In this document: positions 48,911 to 59,850 of the stretch, in pieces
Layout: each line of letters starts with the position of its first letter
Position numbering within the stretch: position 1 is the first letter of the stretch
NCBI GenBank assembly: GCA_036346255.1
Contig: CM070635.1
Coordinates: 46,031,715-46,095,714 of the forward strand
Reading direction: 5' to 3'
Source: Ampelocalamus luodianensis
Lineage: Eukaryota > Streptophyta > Magnoliopsida > Poales > Poaceae
DNA: 64,000 nt
The notes under the pieces: generated by a model
What the model saw: only the letters and a program-made list of their open reading frames with translations
Told to the model about the DNA's origin: nothing
Database searches by the model: none
Made by a program: the position numbers and the translations under genes

Positions 48911-49215
48911 AAAGTAGGGCTTGATGAAGAACAGAAAGCAGCGCTAACACGGTCGTGGAATTAGACAACGTCGAGGAAGAAGCCGAGCGGTCGTGCGGAT
49001 ACGCTGCCTAGAAACCTTATTGTCGCCCTGTGCAGATACTCTCTGCGACAACGGTTCGAGGATAGACGTTCTCCCCTTCCCGGTGCACACCGAGGAGGAA
49101 GGCTGGTGTGGCACAACAGCTCAACACTACAACACAATTCACCGGAGGAGGAAGACGAAGTAAGAAAGGAATAGAGAAATTATTCTTTTTTATTCTGGAC
49201 GTTTCTAGACCCTTA
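48911..49215 (-). repeat. terminal direct repeat, right
   Basis: Second copy of 43485-43790, fused directly to reverse transcriptase. Probable 5' LTR portion left by an internal deletion. Confidence 0.65.
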
Positions 49216-49375
49216 TAAGGACAAAACATTTACTCTCTATTAACTACTGTAATAAACTTGAATTAAGTCACTGGTAATGCTAATTCAAACAAAATAATGG
49301 TATTTATGCAATGTTTAACAGCTCTTGAACCAGTTCAAACAAAAGGAGAGAAATGCACAGTTAGATCTTGACCAT

Positions 49376-49680
49376 TTACGACCAGCTCGCAACTCTTTAC
49401 AACTAGTTCGTATCTAATCACAACCAGCTTGTAACTTTTTACGACAAGTTCGAATATAGTTACAATCAAGTCGTAACGAACCCCGACCAGGTGATAGTCA
49501 CTTATGACCAGCTTGTAACTACTTACGACAAGTTCGTATCTGGTATATGGTCACGACCAGGTAGTAGCCTTTTACAACTAGTCGTGATTTATCCCAACGA
49601 GTCTATGATCATGCCTGGCCAACTTATGACCAATCGATAACTCCTTATAACCAGTCTATCTCTGGTTGGGCTAACCCGAC
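49376..49680. repeat. degenerate minisatellite
   Basis: Irregular units of about 36-45 bp built from GACCAGCTTGTAACT, TTACGACAAGTTCGTATCT and GACCAGGTAGTAG variants, repeated seven or eight times. Likely a diverged satellite-like part of the neighbouring retrotransposon. Confidence 0.6.
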
Positions 49681-51471
49681 CCGTTGTTTTTCTTTCCACC
49701 ACTTAACTAAACCATCCATATTTTGAAATTTCCATAGAAAATGAACCTCATAAATGGGCCAATTTCCAACCATATTGCTGCCCTGCGCCTGGAAGTTGCA
49801 CTCAATGACTCAACTGCGGGCGAGAGCGGCGCCAACCAGCAGGTGGGTGTCGAGCTAGTCTGAACATTATTGCTGCCCTGCGCCTGGAAGTTGCAATGAA
49901 GTTTAGGTACGTATCAGACGGCCGTATCATTGCATGCTTACCTAGTTACCTACAGGGTTAACCAACAATCGATATATCCTTCCCAGAAAAGAAGAAGAAG
50001 AAGAAGAGAGTTATTAGAAAGCGACCTAGCTGCTAGCGTACATGATCACGAGCGAGCCAACGCTGCGATGTGCTGGACCAGGATCATATTCGTGTGGATT
50101 AAGCGCAAACGCTGGCTGCGATCGATCGATGCTGCGTGCGATGCTGTTAGTTTCTGCGTGTCCTTGAAGCATTCTGATCGACACCCATGCCGGGCCTGCC
50201 GAGCCAGATGTGGTGCGTAGCGCTCGAAGGATCACCCGTCAAATTCATCGATTTCGTCGATCGATCGTGCTACGCGTTAGCACTCTGCGTCAGTGGAGCT
50301 CTGCTCATTGCTCATTGCTCAATGCTCAGCTAGCTAGTTTGTATGGGGCCGATTTTTTTCCTCTTTACCGGCCAACTTAATTTGCCGGCATGTATCGATC
50401 GAGATATCGCGGGTTGTTACGGGCATGTGGGATGATATGGAAATTAAGGACAAATGGAGTCAAAAGCAGCATGCATGTACTCTTTGCGCAGGGCATTATC
50501 CTGGTTTTCTTTATGCCGATCTGTCACATCGTTTTTCCGGCAAAATTAGTCTCGCTAGCAAATTATTGCGTGCGCTAAAGATGAACGCAAGGGCAATGTA
50601 CAGCTAGCTCGTCGCAAAAAAAGGAGGACCAAGTACTAGGAGTGAAGCCGTGACGTTCTGAAATTTGAAGTCTGAACACTGGTTCGGTTAGTTAGGAACC
50701 AGATGCATTCAAGGCGAACTGCAAGTAATCCTCCAGTTAAACTAATCCTACTCACGAAAGGAATCGCAATTCTCAAGTAGCGCAGTTAGTGGATTCTAAT
50801 TTTCATTCTGTGTACCATGAAAGATTCAGACTACCTTTGTAGCTTCACACGAGCACAAGTTATGTAGCCATGCTGCTGTGTTTCACTGTCAAGCGAAACA
50901 CAGCACTGCACCAAGGTTTGCTCGTCTGTTTTCCCGCCCCCAACATATCCAAACTAAATGAGAAAACGTCCAAATCCAAAACAGAGCAAGATCTATATAT
51001 CCATTTCCATGTCAAACTGGCACCAATAGCAGGAAACAAGCACAAAAAGGGATGATGAACCAGCAAGTCTGTCTTAACTCGCCGCAGTAATGCCGGCTGC
51101 ACATTTTGCAGCTAACCTAGCTAGCATTGGATTATAGAGTCTGAACATTTCTCATCTCATGGCGCATGCCGACATTTCTAACACGCACCTTCTGTTCTGT
51201 TGTGTTCTGTTCTGCGTTTCTCCTTCCTCCTATCTGAATTCTCTGATCTGAGGCTGAGGCGGTGAGGCGGGCCTGAGCTAAGCTGCATGGCAGCTAGCCT
51301 ATCTACCAGCCCCAACTATCATCTGCCAGCTTTAATACGCGCTGCCGTAACAAGATGAGACTGCCAGGCTCCGAGCCAGGCCAGGCCATGTGCGACCCAA
51401 CATGGCACGTTCTCCCTTCTCTGCGCGCGCGCACACACAAGCCCCCATCTTAGTAACGTACCCATCTGGCT
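49681..51471. other. gene-free upstream region of plus-strand expansin
   Basis: No gene is recognised. A 27-bp phrase (ATTGCTGCCCTGCGCCTGGA...) occurs twice, near 49774 and 49867. A (GAA)n run lies at about 49988-50007. The GC-rich tract at 51.2-51.47 kb is the presumed distal promoter of the expansin gene. It does not align with the three minus-strand promoters. Confidence 0.5.
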
Positions 51472-51479
51472 TATAAATA
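51472..51479 (+). promoter_or_regulatory. TATA box of plus-strand expansin
   Basis: TATAAATA lies 123 bp before the ATG, within GGCTTATAAATAGCTC, followed by a CA/CT-rich leader typical of plant 5' untranslated regions. Confidence 0.8.
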
Positions 51480-51601
51480 GCTCTCACCGCACCACGGCCA
51501 CCTCCCACCCAAAACCAAACAAACCATCACTCCTCAGTCCTCCTCACTGCACTTCACTCGTCAGATCCACACCGCTGCCAGGAGGAGAAAGAGAGAAAAG
51601 C

Positions 51602-53353
51602 ATGGGCTGGCTCGCCGCCCTCGCGGCGCTCCTCTCCCTCCTCGCCGTCGGTCACCGCGTCAACGCCAGCGGCGCCCCCGCCGTCGACTTCAACACCAGC
51701 GACGCCGCCGTCTACTGGGGCCCCTGGACCCCGGCCAGGGCCACCTGGTACGGCCAGCCCAACGGCGCCGGCCCCGACGACAACGGTGAGGATCCCACAT
51801 TTCCAGGATCTGTTCTTGTTCCCGTTGTTCTTGTGGGCAATGTGGCTCATGCCTTGGTGCCGGATCCTTTCTAGGCGGTGCCTGCGGCTTCAAGCACACC
51901 AACCAGTACCCGTTCGTGTCCATGACATCCTGCGGCAACCAGCCATTGTTCAAGGACGGCAAGGGATGCGGCTCTTGCTACAAGGTAAAAAGATTGCTAC
52001 AACCTAACTGCCGAAGCAGGCCGTTGCAATTTAGGCCGACCAATCCATCGATCTGCAGCGTCTGCAAGTGGGACCCACATGCATATGTACATGTGTGGCT
52101 CACTCGCTTTCTGTGACAGCGTCTTTCACTGTGCAGCGTGCCGGTGCCAACGCATCGATCGGTTGACTCTCACTGTCTCTACCGCAAGTGCTTGAACCTG
52201 ACGTTTTGTTCTGTTCTCCGCGCATTTCCTCAGATTAGATGCAAGAAGGACCCCTCCTGCTCCGGCAGGTCGGAGACGGTGATCATCACCGACATGAACT
52301 ACTACCCCGTCTCCAAGTACCACTTCGACCTCAGCGGCACGGCGTTCGGCAGGCTCGCCAAGCCAGGCCTCAACGACAAGCTCCGCCACTCCGGCATCAT
52401 CGACATCGAGTTCACCAGGTCAGTGACGTTTCCCTCCAGTTCTTCGTTAAATTTTCCGTCGGCCGGGCAAGCAGCAGCCAGTAGGCCAGTAGGACTGGCG
52501 CGGCAAGTTAAAGTTAGGTGGAGTGGATCCACCCAACTGCCCACATTACTCCACGGGCACAGGACACAGCCGCACAGGCACACACGACGGTGGGTGGACA
52601 CACCCTCTGCCCTGCACATGCATGTGCAGCGCAGATCCATGACACTATGACAGAGCTTAGCTTTATTGCCCGGCTCTCCTCTTCCTCTCTCTACGACTGC
52701 AACAACTCAACATGCTCTTCTTTGGCTACTAGTGGGCACACCTCCTTTTGCAGCCTAACAGATGCGTGCGCAGCTACAATACGCCACCGGCCACCCGTTT
52801 CGATCTTGCACTCTTGCAGCAAAAAATTTATCAACCAATGGGCCCCTGGTCAACATTATAGTAAGGGAAAGGTTTCCACAAAAAAGATTAGGCTAACAAC
52901 AAAAATTACTTAGGCCCTAAGGCACATGACAAGATCGGCAACGTCCTTTTCCTTTTCTTCTCTAGTACCCAGTCTGACAGGACCTGTCTTTATCTGGTAT
53001 ATATGTGCAGGGTGCCGTGCGAGTTCCCGGGCCTCAAGATCGGGTTCCACGTGGAGGAGTTCTCGAACCCCGTCTACTTCGCGGTGCTCGTGGAGTACGA
53101 GGACGGCGACGGCGACGTGGTGCAGGTGGACCTCATGGAGTCGCGGACGGCGCACGGGCCGCCGACCGGCAAGTGGACGCCGATGCGGGAGTCGTGGGGA
53201 TCCATCTGGAGGCTGGACACCAACCACCGGCTCCAGGCGCCCTTCTCCATCCGCATCCGCAACGAGTCCGGCAAGACGCTGGTGGCCAAGGACGTGATCC
53301 CGGCCAACTGGAGGCCCAACGCCTTCTACCGCTCCTTCGTGCAGTACAGCTGA
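51602..53353 (+). CDS. EXPB: beta-expansin, plus strand (four exons)
   Basis: A secreted beta-expansin. Exons are 51602-51785, 51875-51984, 52234-52418 and 53011-53353 (introns 89, 249 and 592 bp; phases 1, 0, 2). The product is 273 aa: signal peptide about 1-23, sequons N21-A-S (at the cleavage site) and N31-T-S, TWYG at 48-51, HFD at 128-130, then CBM63 with YFAVLVEYE and GSIWRLD, ending VQYS. It differs from the three minus-strand genes along its length (RCKKDPSCSGRSET, IDIEFTR, FHVEEFSNPVYF), and its promoter and 3' flank are unrelated to theirs, so it is an older paralogue. It is divergent to unit 3, 14 kb away. Very high third-position GC suggests an actively used gene. Confidence 0.96.
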
Positions 53354-53753
53354 ACCAACCGCTCGATTAGGTGCCCGCAATTGGAGCCGGCACTGCCACT
53401 ACTACTAAGTGTCTACTACTAGAAGCACTAGTGATGCAGCTACTGTGACTGGTCCTCGAAAAGCGTCCAGTCATTGCGTCGTTGTAATTGTATCGGTTGG
53501 GCTATTGGTGCTTTTAGGTGAGGCGTCGTCGTCGAAAAGTGTCTCGAGTTGGGTGCGCGTCCATGGGATTCGGTCTCTAGGGTTGGAGTATCTGTCGTTG
53601 CAATTGGCCAAATGGGCAAGCGAAAGGCTGTGTGGGAAATGGAGGAGGCAGGCGTGCAGGATACGCTCTCCCGCCCACTGTCGCTTTATAATTTATCCTT
53701 TCAAATGGTGATTAATCAAAAGTATATTGTTATATATAGACCATGGCTTCCTA
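53354..53753. other. 3' flank of plus-strand expansin
   Basis: Probable 3' untranslated region and spacer; no further gene. It ends at the duplicated target TCCTA of the next element. Confidence 0.5.
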
Positions 53754-53996
53754 TGTTAGCTTTCAACTGGGATCAACGCAAGCTGCCAAACGGAAGAAAC
53801 AATACGAGACGGTCTGTACTGCAGAACGTTACTTTTTCTTTCTCTTCTTTCTCACACATATTAGAATACAAGCCTCTTACTTATAGTGTTAGAATTCAGC
53901 CACACAAACAAACGAAGTAAACTAGGATTCGCCAAGCCTACTAAAATTCAGATATGACCAAAAAAAAAAAGAAACAAAAGGATTTAACTTCTATCA
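53754..53996 (-). repeat. 3' LTR of gag-only element
   Basis: Plus-strand reading starts TGTTAGCTTTCAA and ends AACTTCTATCA. It shares the TTCTTTCTCACACATATTAG-type core and GTTAGAATTCAGCCACACAA with the right LTR. Confidence 0.8.
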
Positions 53997-54299
53997 ATTA
54001 CTCCCTTAACCTTGTTGTTTGTTCTTCTTTCTGCACAATTCGATCTTGCATCTCCAGGACACTTAGACATGTATTCGGACTGGGGACTCAGTTGCCAAGA
54101 GGAATCGACTTCAACTTGGCTCACACGCATTTGGTCGGAGACGGTGACACAACTCGAACACGTTTTGGACTCTTACTTATTGAGGCAGTCAGTCTCAACT
54201 ACGACTTGTCCAACTCGAACTCGACTCAGGATGGTGAACACATCTTCTCAACGGCTCAGACTCATCTCTAGCTTGATACAGGATTACAACTCACAGACC

Positions 54300-55220
54300 T
54301 TAGCCATGACTCATGAGTAGCGTCGACTCGTCATCTTCTAGCTTTTCTGCAAAATAAGTCTTCTCCAATTTCTTCTTGGAACAATATTCTAAGGCAAAGT
54401 GTCTACAGTCCGGACAATTATAGTATCTCACATTTGTCATGTTAAACTTCCTATTGCATTCGCCGACCTTCGCCTCCTTGGACTTCCACTCGGCATGGGT
54501 GAACAACACATGTTCTTCCCTGGCGTCAACATAGCTCACAGGACGATCCTCGTGTACCTTGAGCCTTCCGATCAACTCATCCGCAGTCATGGTTTTAAGA
54601 TCGATAAATTGCTCAATAGTAGACTGTAGACACGATCGGAAGAAATTTATCTAGGACAACACGAAGGAATTTCTTGACCATGTACGTCTCCTCCATTTTC
54701 TCACTAAACACGCAGATCTTGTTGACCATTGTTGTCAACCGCATAGCAAAGTCGTCGACCAACTCCGCTTCCTTCATCCGCAGCCCCTAAAACTCAGACT
54801 TGAGGGTTTGAATTCGTGCTTCGATGACATGCTCCGCGCCCATGTGCATGGTCTTGAGCGTCTTCCAAGCCTCATTCGTCGTCTTCTTCTCTGCAAGCAA
54901 AAAGTGGGTGTCCTCGCTAATGTCCTTTTTTACGAAAGGGTTTTAACCCCCAGTTTCCACTAAAGAAACCAACTACTGGTAGGCATGCCCGTGCATCGAG
55001 CGCGGGTGGGCCGATGCTCTGATAGATGGCCACTAGCGCCATCTGATCCCTGGGCATGTTGACCGTCGCCTTTGATTCGATTGCATCCCACACACCCTGC
55101 GCCTTCAAATAGATCTTCATCTTTCATAGCTCATACCACATAATTGTTCTTGGTGAGTATCGAATATTGCAGCGATCGGAACTCTCCTTCAAACCATTTG
55201 GTTTCTCATCCTTCATCATA
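54300..55220 (-). pseudogene. Copia-type gag (UBN2-like) relic
   Basis: Right to left: MKIYLKAQGVWDAIESK and NMPRDQMALVAIYQSI (55.12-55.02 kb), AWKTLKTMHMGAEHVIEARI (54.87-54.81 kb), LVDDFAMRLTTMVNKI (54.77-54.72 kb), DLKTMTADELIGRLKVHED (54.60-54.54 kb), and a degraded zinc knuckle YYNCPDCRHFALEYC (54.43-54.38 kb). It packages element RNA in intact relatives. Defects are an insertion of about 90 bp near 54930-55010, a stop near 54790, and frameshifts. The knuckle spacing departs from CX2CX4HX4C. Confidence 0.8.
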
Positions 55221-55233
55221 GCTCTTATATCAA
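55221..55233 (-). other. primer-binding-like site
   Basis: Minus-strand TTGATATAAGAGC differs from the initiator-Met primer site TGGTATCAGAGC by G-to-A-type changes. It lies one base inside the 5' LTR. Confidence 0.65.
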
Positions 55234-55234
55234 T

Positions 55235-55547
55235 TGTCAGCTTTCAATCAGGATCAGCACACACGTATGACGATAAAAATTAAGCACGAGAACTGACGAA
55301 CGGAAGAAGGATGGGGGAACCAAACGGTTTGAAGGAGAGTTTTGTTTCGCTGCAATATTAGAGTACAAGTCTCTTGTCGCTATTGCAGACGTTGCTTTTT
55401 TTTTCTCTTCTTTCTCACGCATATTAGAGTACAAGTCTCTTGCTTATATAGTGTTAGAACTCAGTCACACAAACAAAATAAACTAATATTCGGTAAGCCT
55501 AGGACTTGGATACAACAAAAAAAAAAGGGGGGCTTAAACTTCTATCA
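55235..55547 (-). repeat. 5' LTR of gag-only element
   Basis: 313 bp, plus-strand start TGTCAGCTTTCAA and end AACTTCTATCA. It is longer than its partner mainly because ATTAGAGTACAAGTCTCTTG occurs twice (about 55358 and 55425). Confidence 0.8.
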
Positions 55548-57129
55548 TCCTACACTACTTGCTCTGTTTCCTTTCTGTCGTTACATGCCGGTGCTTTTTT
55601 TCATGCGCTACAAAAGCCTACACTTGTTTCTGTGGATGCTTGGTTAGAGCATTTCTGTTCCGAGAGGAAAAGCATATCTGTCTGAAGAAGTAAATTTCGA
55701 ACTGCAGAAAAGCATCACTGGTCCTAGCATCTCTCTCCCATTCTAATATTCTAATACCTATATCGTACGCGCGCTCCGCTTCGCAATGGGAAAAGTTGAC
55801 GCTGCGCGCGCCTGCAGTCTAATAAACCAGTTCCCGCGCGCGGTAAATTTGCAGAACCTACCTCGGAGGAGGCATGCAGATGCAGTCTAATAAACCAGCT
55901 CCGTTGGTTTACTCGCTGCTTTTGTGCAAGATTCCGTTCGTTAGTTGCTGACATGATTTGGCTGCCGGTAAAGTGGTAAAGCACGCGGCCAAATTATCCA
56001 GTCTCCTTGCGACCTTCCAATAAGAGCTCCCAGTAGTAGCATTTCTTTTCTTATCCTGTCAGCGTAGCATAGACACTAGCTAGCAATAGACTTTCACTAC
56101 AGTCTTGCCAATCTGACGTGTAACAATAGACTAGAAATGTGCGGCTCTGGTCAAACGGAAGGGAGCCTGGCATGCGGCGGTACAATAGCGTCCAGCCAAG
56201 CCATCCCATCTTTGCCGGTCCGGCTTTTCAAATCTCATTAGCTGTCCCGCGTTGCTGCCTCCGAGTTATTGCGGCTCCCCTCGCTCGATCCAGATCTCCA
56301 ACACGGCATCCGATCTTACACATGAGGCGGTATCACTGTATCAGAGTTCAGAACCGGCGATGCAATCATGCGATGTGCAAGCACACATTGAGCTGCTCGT
56401 GGTGCTCCTGTTTCTGATGCCACATCCAGTGCGCATCGTCGATCCAGACCTGGAGCAATGCAACGGAGCATCCTACTTGGTGGCATTAAACTTTGCGGCT
56501 ATCTATCCTGTCGCCGGTGATCAAGGGCATTCATCAGCTCGGAACTGACGCTCTCTTCGCTCTGTATGCAGTTGCAGTGCACCCAGCGATCAACACCAGA
56601 CAGACAGGCACTGCTTGGTTGGCCGACACAGTCACATCCGTCTTCTTTTGGACGCGCCTTTTCCCTTGTGTTTTTCTTCTTCTTCTTCTTTATCCGCGGA
56701 TCGAGCTGTTTCCCCGCGGTCTGCGGCATGTGCGCCTACATGGCGCCGAGGCCCATGGAGTCAAAAGGCGACCTGTACTCTGCGTCGATTAGTACGGCAT
56801 CCCGCGTCGACTAGTACAGTAGTACGACATCGTCTTTGCCATTTGTGATACTCCGCCAATGCATGTGTCGGTGATTTGAAAACATTATTTTTAAAAAATA
56901 TAGAGAGAGAGAGTTCAAAAATACAAATTAAAATAGTGAAAATGAGTTATATACTCATGAAGAGATATATATATTGAAAATGTCAAAATGGGCTTTATTA
57001 ATATTTACATGGTTGCCAAATGGAAACTCAACATGAGAAAACCTTAGCAAAGAAACAAATAGTACGGTCTACAACTCTCCATACATTCACATTCTAAGTG
57101 TCGATGTCTATGTAAAGATTTTCGAACAC
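55548..57129. other. gene-free intergenic region
   Basis: No gene is recognised. Open frames of up to about 100 codons at 56.1-56.85 kb show no family signature and overlap on both strands. (GA)n occurs near 56903, and TCTTCTTCTTC near 56676. Confidence 0.5.
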
Positions 57130-57522
57130 GCCCGTCAACTCTGAATTATCTATCGTGCATCAGCTTGTTCTCAGTCTTTTACAATTAGAAGATCTTCACC
57201 ATCTCACTCGTGAGACTTGTTCTTCTCTCCTCTAATATTCTTTTGAAAGACTGAAAGCAGACTCGATAAAACCGTCGAGACAAACAATTAACACATCACG
57301 TGCTAATATGGATAACACTGAATATGTTACCTTATGGTCGTGCCTGTGATGTTGACAATGTAAAATTTCGAAGCCATTTGCCTGGTAATCCATCATATCA
57401 TTGTCCAGATAGATGGATAGTTCCCCACTCTTTGGGTGGGCTATGTTGCTTTTGAACTTGATGTTGTAGAATCTGAACCCTTGGATCCGGAGGAAAAACC
57501 CGCACCCCATATTTTGTGCCAC
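57130..57522 (-). pseudogene. hAT transposase C-terminal fragment
   Basis: Minus-strand translation shows the hAT dimerisation domain: GELSIYLDNDMMDYQANGFE, VTYSVLSILARDVLIV, IESAFSLS, then after a frame change RILEERRTSLTSEMVKI. In intact hAT enzymes this C-terminal domain joins subunits of the DNA-cutting transposase. The catalytic part is absent, and the WW pair after ILH is altered. No terminal repeats were identified. Confidence 0.75.
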
Positions 57523-58156
57523 ACATTTGTCTTCTTAACTGTGGTGAGTGGTACTAGAGGTCGTTGCAAACAAACGCTCTAAAACTTATGTTCGTATTTT
57601 TGATAAACCTTAAATATTTTAGTACGAACATCTGCAAAAAATAGTTATAATAGTCTAGGTATGTAGCATCACTGAGAAAACTAGAGAATATTAGCAAATC
57701 CTTGGATTTTAGCTCTAAGATCTAAAATAAATGCAAATGCATATAGTAATGCAATTCCTTTTCAATACTTCAAGTATTTAATTTTCATAGAAACGATAGT
57801 ATCTCGTAAGACTATTTTATTTTTCATAAGCCTTGAAGTGACTAGCAATTTCTAGAATATTATATACAATTAAAGGAGATATGGGATAATACATAGTGGA
57901 TAAAGCAACCGTGGAATCATAAAAAAATTCAAAAAACTAAAGTAACTTCTCAGCAACATACCAATGTTGCTCAGTCAATAGTATACTACCGTCGTTGCTG
58001 TCATAGTATGTTTGAATAAAAACAAAAAATGTGCTCTTATATGGTAAAAGGCTCTTAAGCATCAAGTAAGTATTGTTTCATCTTACCGGCGAGTCCAATC
58101 CATTTTTTTTTTGGATGTGCATCTATTACCATGCAAAAGTTCTTATATTATGTTAT
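57523..58156. other. gene-free AT-rich segment
   Basis: No gene or repeat boundary is recognised. The broken left end of the following Gypsy element lies near 58156. Confidence 0.5.
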
Positions 58157-59250
58157 TCATTGGTTAGAATGGTCGCTGTACAAGGTACACTTGGACCCGT
58201 ACAAGTAGTGTCTCCAAATTTTCAGGGCAAACACTACAGCTCCCAGTTCAAGGTCATGAGTAGGATAGTTTAGCTCATGGGGCCTTAACTGCCTGGAAGC
58301 ATATGCAATGACTTTGTCCTCCTGCATTAATACGCATCCTAACCCATGCTTTGATGCGTCGCAATAAACCACGTAGTCAATTCCTCCTTAGGTAGGGATA
58401 AGACCATGTGTGGTTAAGCATTGTTTCACTCTGAAAGCTTTTCTCACACATTTCCGTCCATACGAACTGCATGCGTCTTTCTTCAAGAGCTTTGTGAGAG
58501 GTGAGGTGATTTGAGAGAATCCTTTATAAACCTCCAGAATATCCAAATAATCCTAGAAACTCCGACTTCAGAACATTTGTTGGACATTTCCATGAGGTAA
58601 CGGTTTCGATCTTGAAGGATCCACTTGATTCCTCTTCCGAGATAATGTGCCCAAGGAATGCTACTTGGTCTAGCCAGAATTCACATTTACTGAACTTGGC
58701 ATACAGTTGATTTTCTCTGAGGACTTGTAAGACAATAGTGAGGTGCTGCACATGTTCTTCCTCACTTTTCGAATAGACCAGGATGTCATCAATAAAGACC
58801 ACCACAAATTTGTCTAAGTACTTCATAAACAGTTTATTCATTAGATTCATGAATACCGCAGGAGCATTGGTCATTCCGAATGGAACTACCGTGTATTCAT
58901 GATGCCCATATCGTGAGACAAAAGCGGTCTTCTTAATGTCACTAGGGTTGACTCGAATCTGATGATATCCGATCTCAGATCAACCTTCGAGAATACCCGT
59001 GCTTCAGTTGATCAAAGAGATCGTCGATTCTAGGTAGCGGTACTTATTCTTTATAGTGACATTATTTAATTCCCGATAGTCAGGCACAATCTTACTCCGC
59101 CGTCCTTTTTGGGTGCAAAGAGAACCGGAGCTCCCCATAGTGATGTACTTTCTCTAATGAATCCTTTGGACTCAAGTTCATCCAATTGCTTCTTAAGCTC
59201 TACCACTCTTCCTTACTCATCCCAGCACGGCCTTTTGGAAATTGGGGCTG
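58157..59250 (-). pseudogene. Gypsy reverse transcriptase and RNase H
   Basis: Reverse transcriptase: PISKRPCWDE, GAPVLFAPKKDG-type block near 59.12 kb, MTNAPAVFMNLMNKLFMKYL, FIDDILVYSKSEEEHVQHL (catalytic FIDD kept) and AKFSKCEFWLDQVAFLGHI. RNase H: MVYCDASKHGLGCVLMQ, YASRQLRPHELNYPTHDLEL, WRHYLYGSKCTLYSDH. The domain then stops, which places the truncation point. Several frame changes separate these blocks. Confidence 0.88.
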
Positions 59251-59850
59251 CTCCAGAATTAGGTTGATAGTGAAATCGACCTCCTAACAGTGGCATGCCC
59301 GGCGCTTCATCAGGAAAACATCCGGGAAGTCTTTCACTATTGGTATGTCGCTCAGCCCTTTCACTTGGAGATTGGCTAGGCTGGGCTCGGTGGTTTATGT
59401 TGGGTTCTTGCCCCAATATATTGCGACGGTCCCATCTGGCTTCCGATGGATACCGCTTAGTTTCACGCCTATGTTTACTCCATGGGCGATAACCACCCAT
59501 ACCTGTGATTACTTCTAAACCTTCGATTGATTACAAAGAGGTTCGCTAGGAACTTGGTGTTGTGAATTATGACACTTGATTCTTTCTAATCAACGCCACT
59601 TCTAACGCCCTCACGGCGCACTCACTCCCATTGGTTTTTCCAACGGTTCGATGTCAATTTATGTTCTACTAGGAACTTGCAAGAAATAAATGAGTGAGTT
59701 GCTCCAGGTCAAAGAGAACAAAGACTGGCGGTGGAAGTAACAGCTTTCCAGCTGATCACGCTGGCTTCTCCAATATGCTCGGCCACATGCGCCAGCGCGC
59801 TTGTCCCCTCTTCCGCCTCCAAGTGAGTGCTTGGTTGCCTTTGGGTTGAC
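59251..59850 (-). pseudogene. Gypsy protease region (degenerate)
   Basis: Located between gag and reverse transcriptase where the aspartic protease belongs. Only the linker before reverse transcriptase (GCFPDEAPGMP) is clear; a protease active site could not be read because of frameshifts. Confidence 0.5.

Larger units (their letters stand above)
43485..49215 (-). mobile_element. decayed minus-strand Gypsy element
   Basis: Pol domains run right to left: reverse transcriptase (48.9-48.6 and 46.97-46.7 kb), RNase H (46.55-45.96 kb), integrase (45.43-45.15 kb) and C-terminal tail (44.79-44.45 kb). Direct repeats of about 300 bp lie at both ends (43485-43790 and 48911-49215) and are best read as LTR parts. 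The right repeat abuts the start of reverse transcriptase, so primer site, gag and protease are deleted. A solo LTR of another family splits reverse transcriptase. Confidence 0.7.
53754..55547 (-). mobile_element. compact gag-only LTR retrotransposon (TR-GAG-like)
   Basis: A 1794-bp element with a perfect 5-bp duplication TCCTA (53749-53753 and 55548-55552). LTRs of 243 and 313 bp (53754-53996 and 55235-55547) surround a single gag pseudogene read on the minus strand. The primer site next to the 5' LTR (55221-55233) resembles the initiator-Met tRNA site. No pol is present. Elements with LTRs and gag only are known as TR-GAG in plants and need pol supplied by others. The gag type is that of Copia elements (UBN2-like). 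Confidence 0.85.

Noticed and set aside
56139..56848. Cluster of open frames at 56.1-56.85 kb
   Set aside because: They overlap in several frames, include a low-complexity TTC run, and no domain or splice pattern could be seen.
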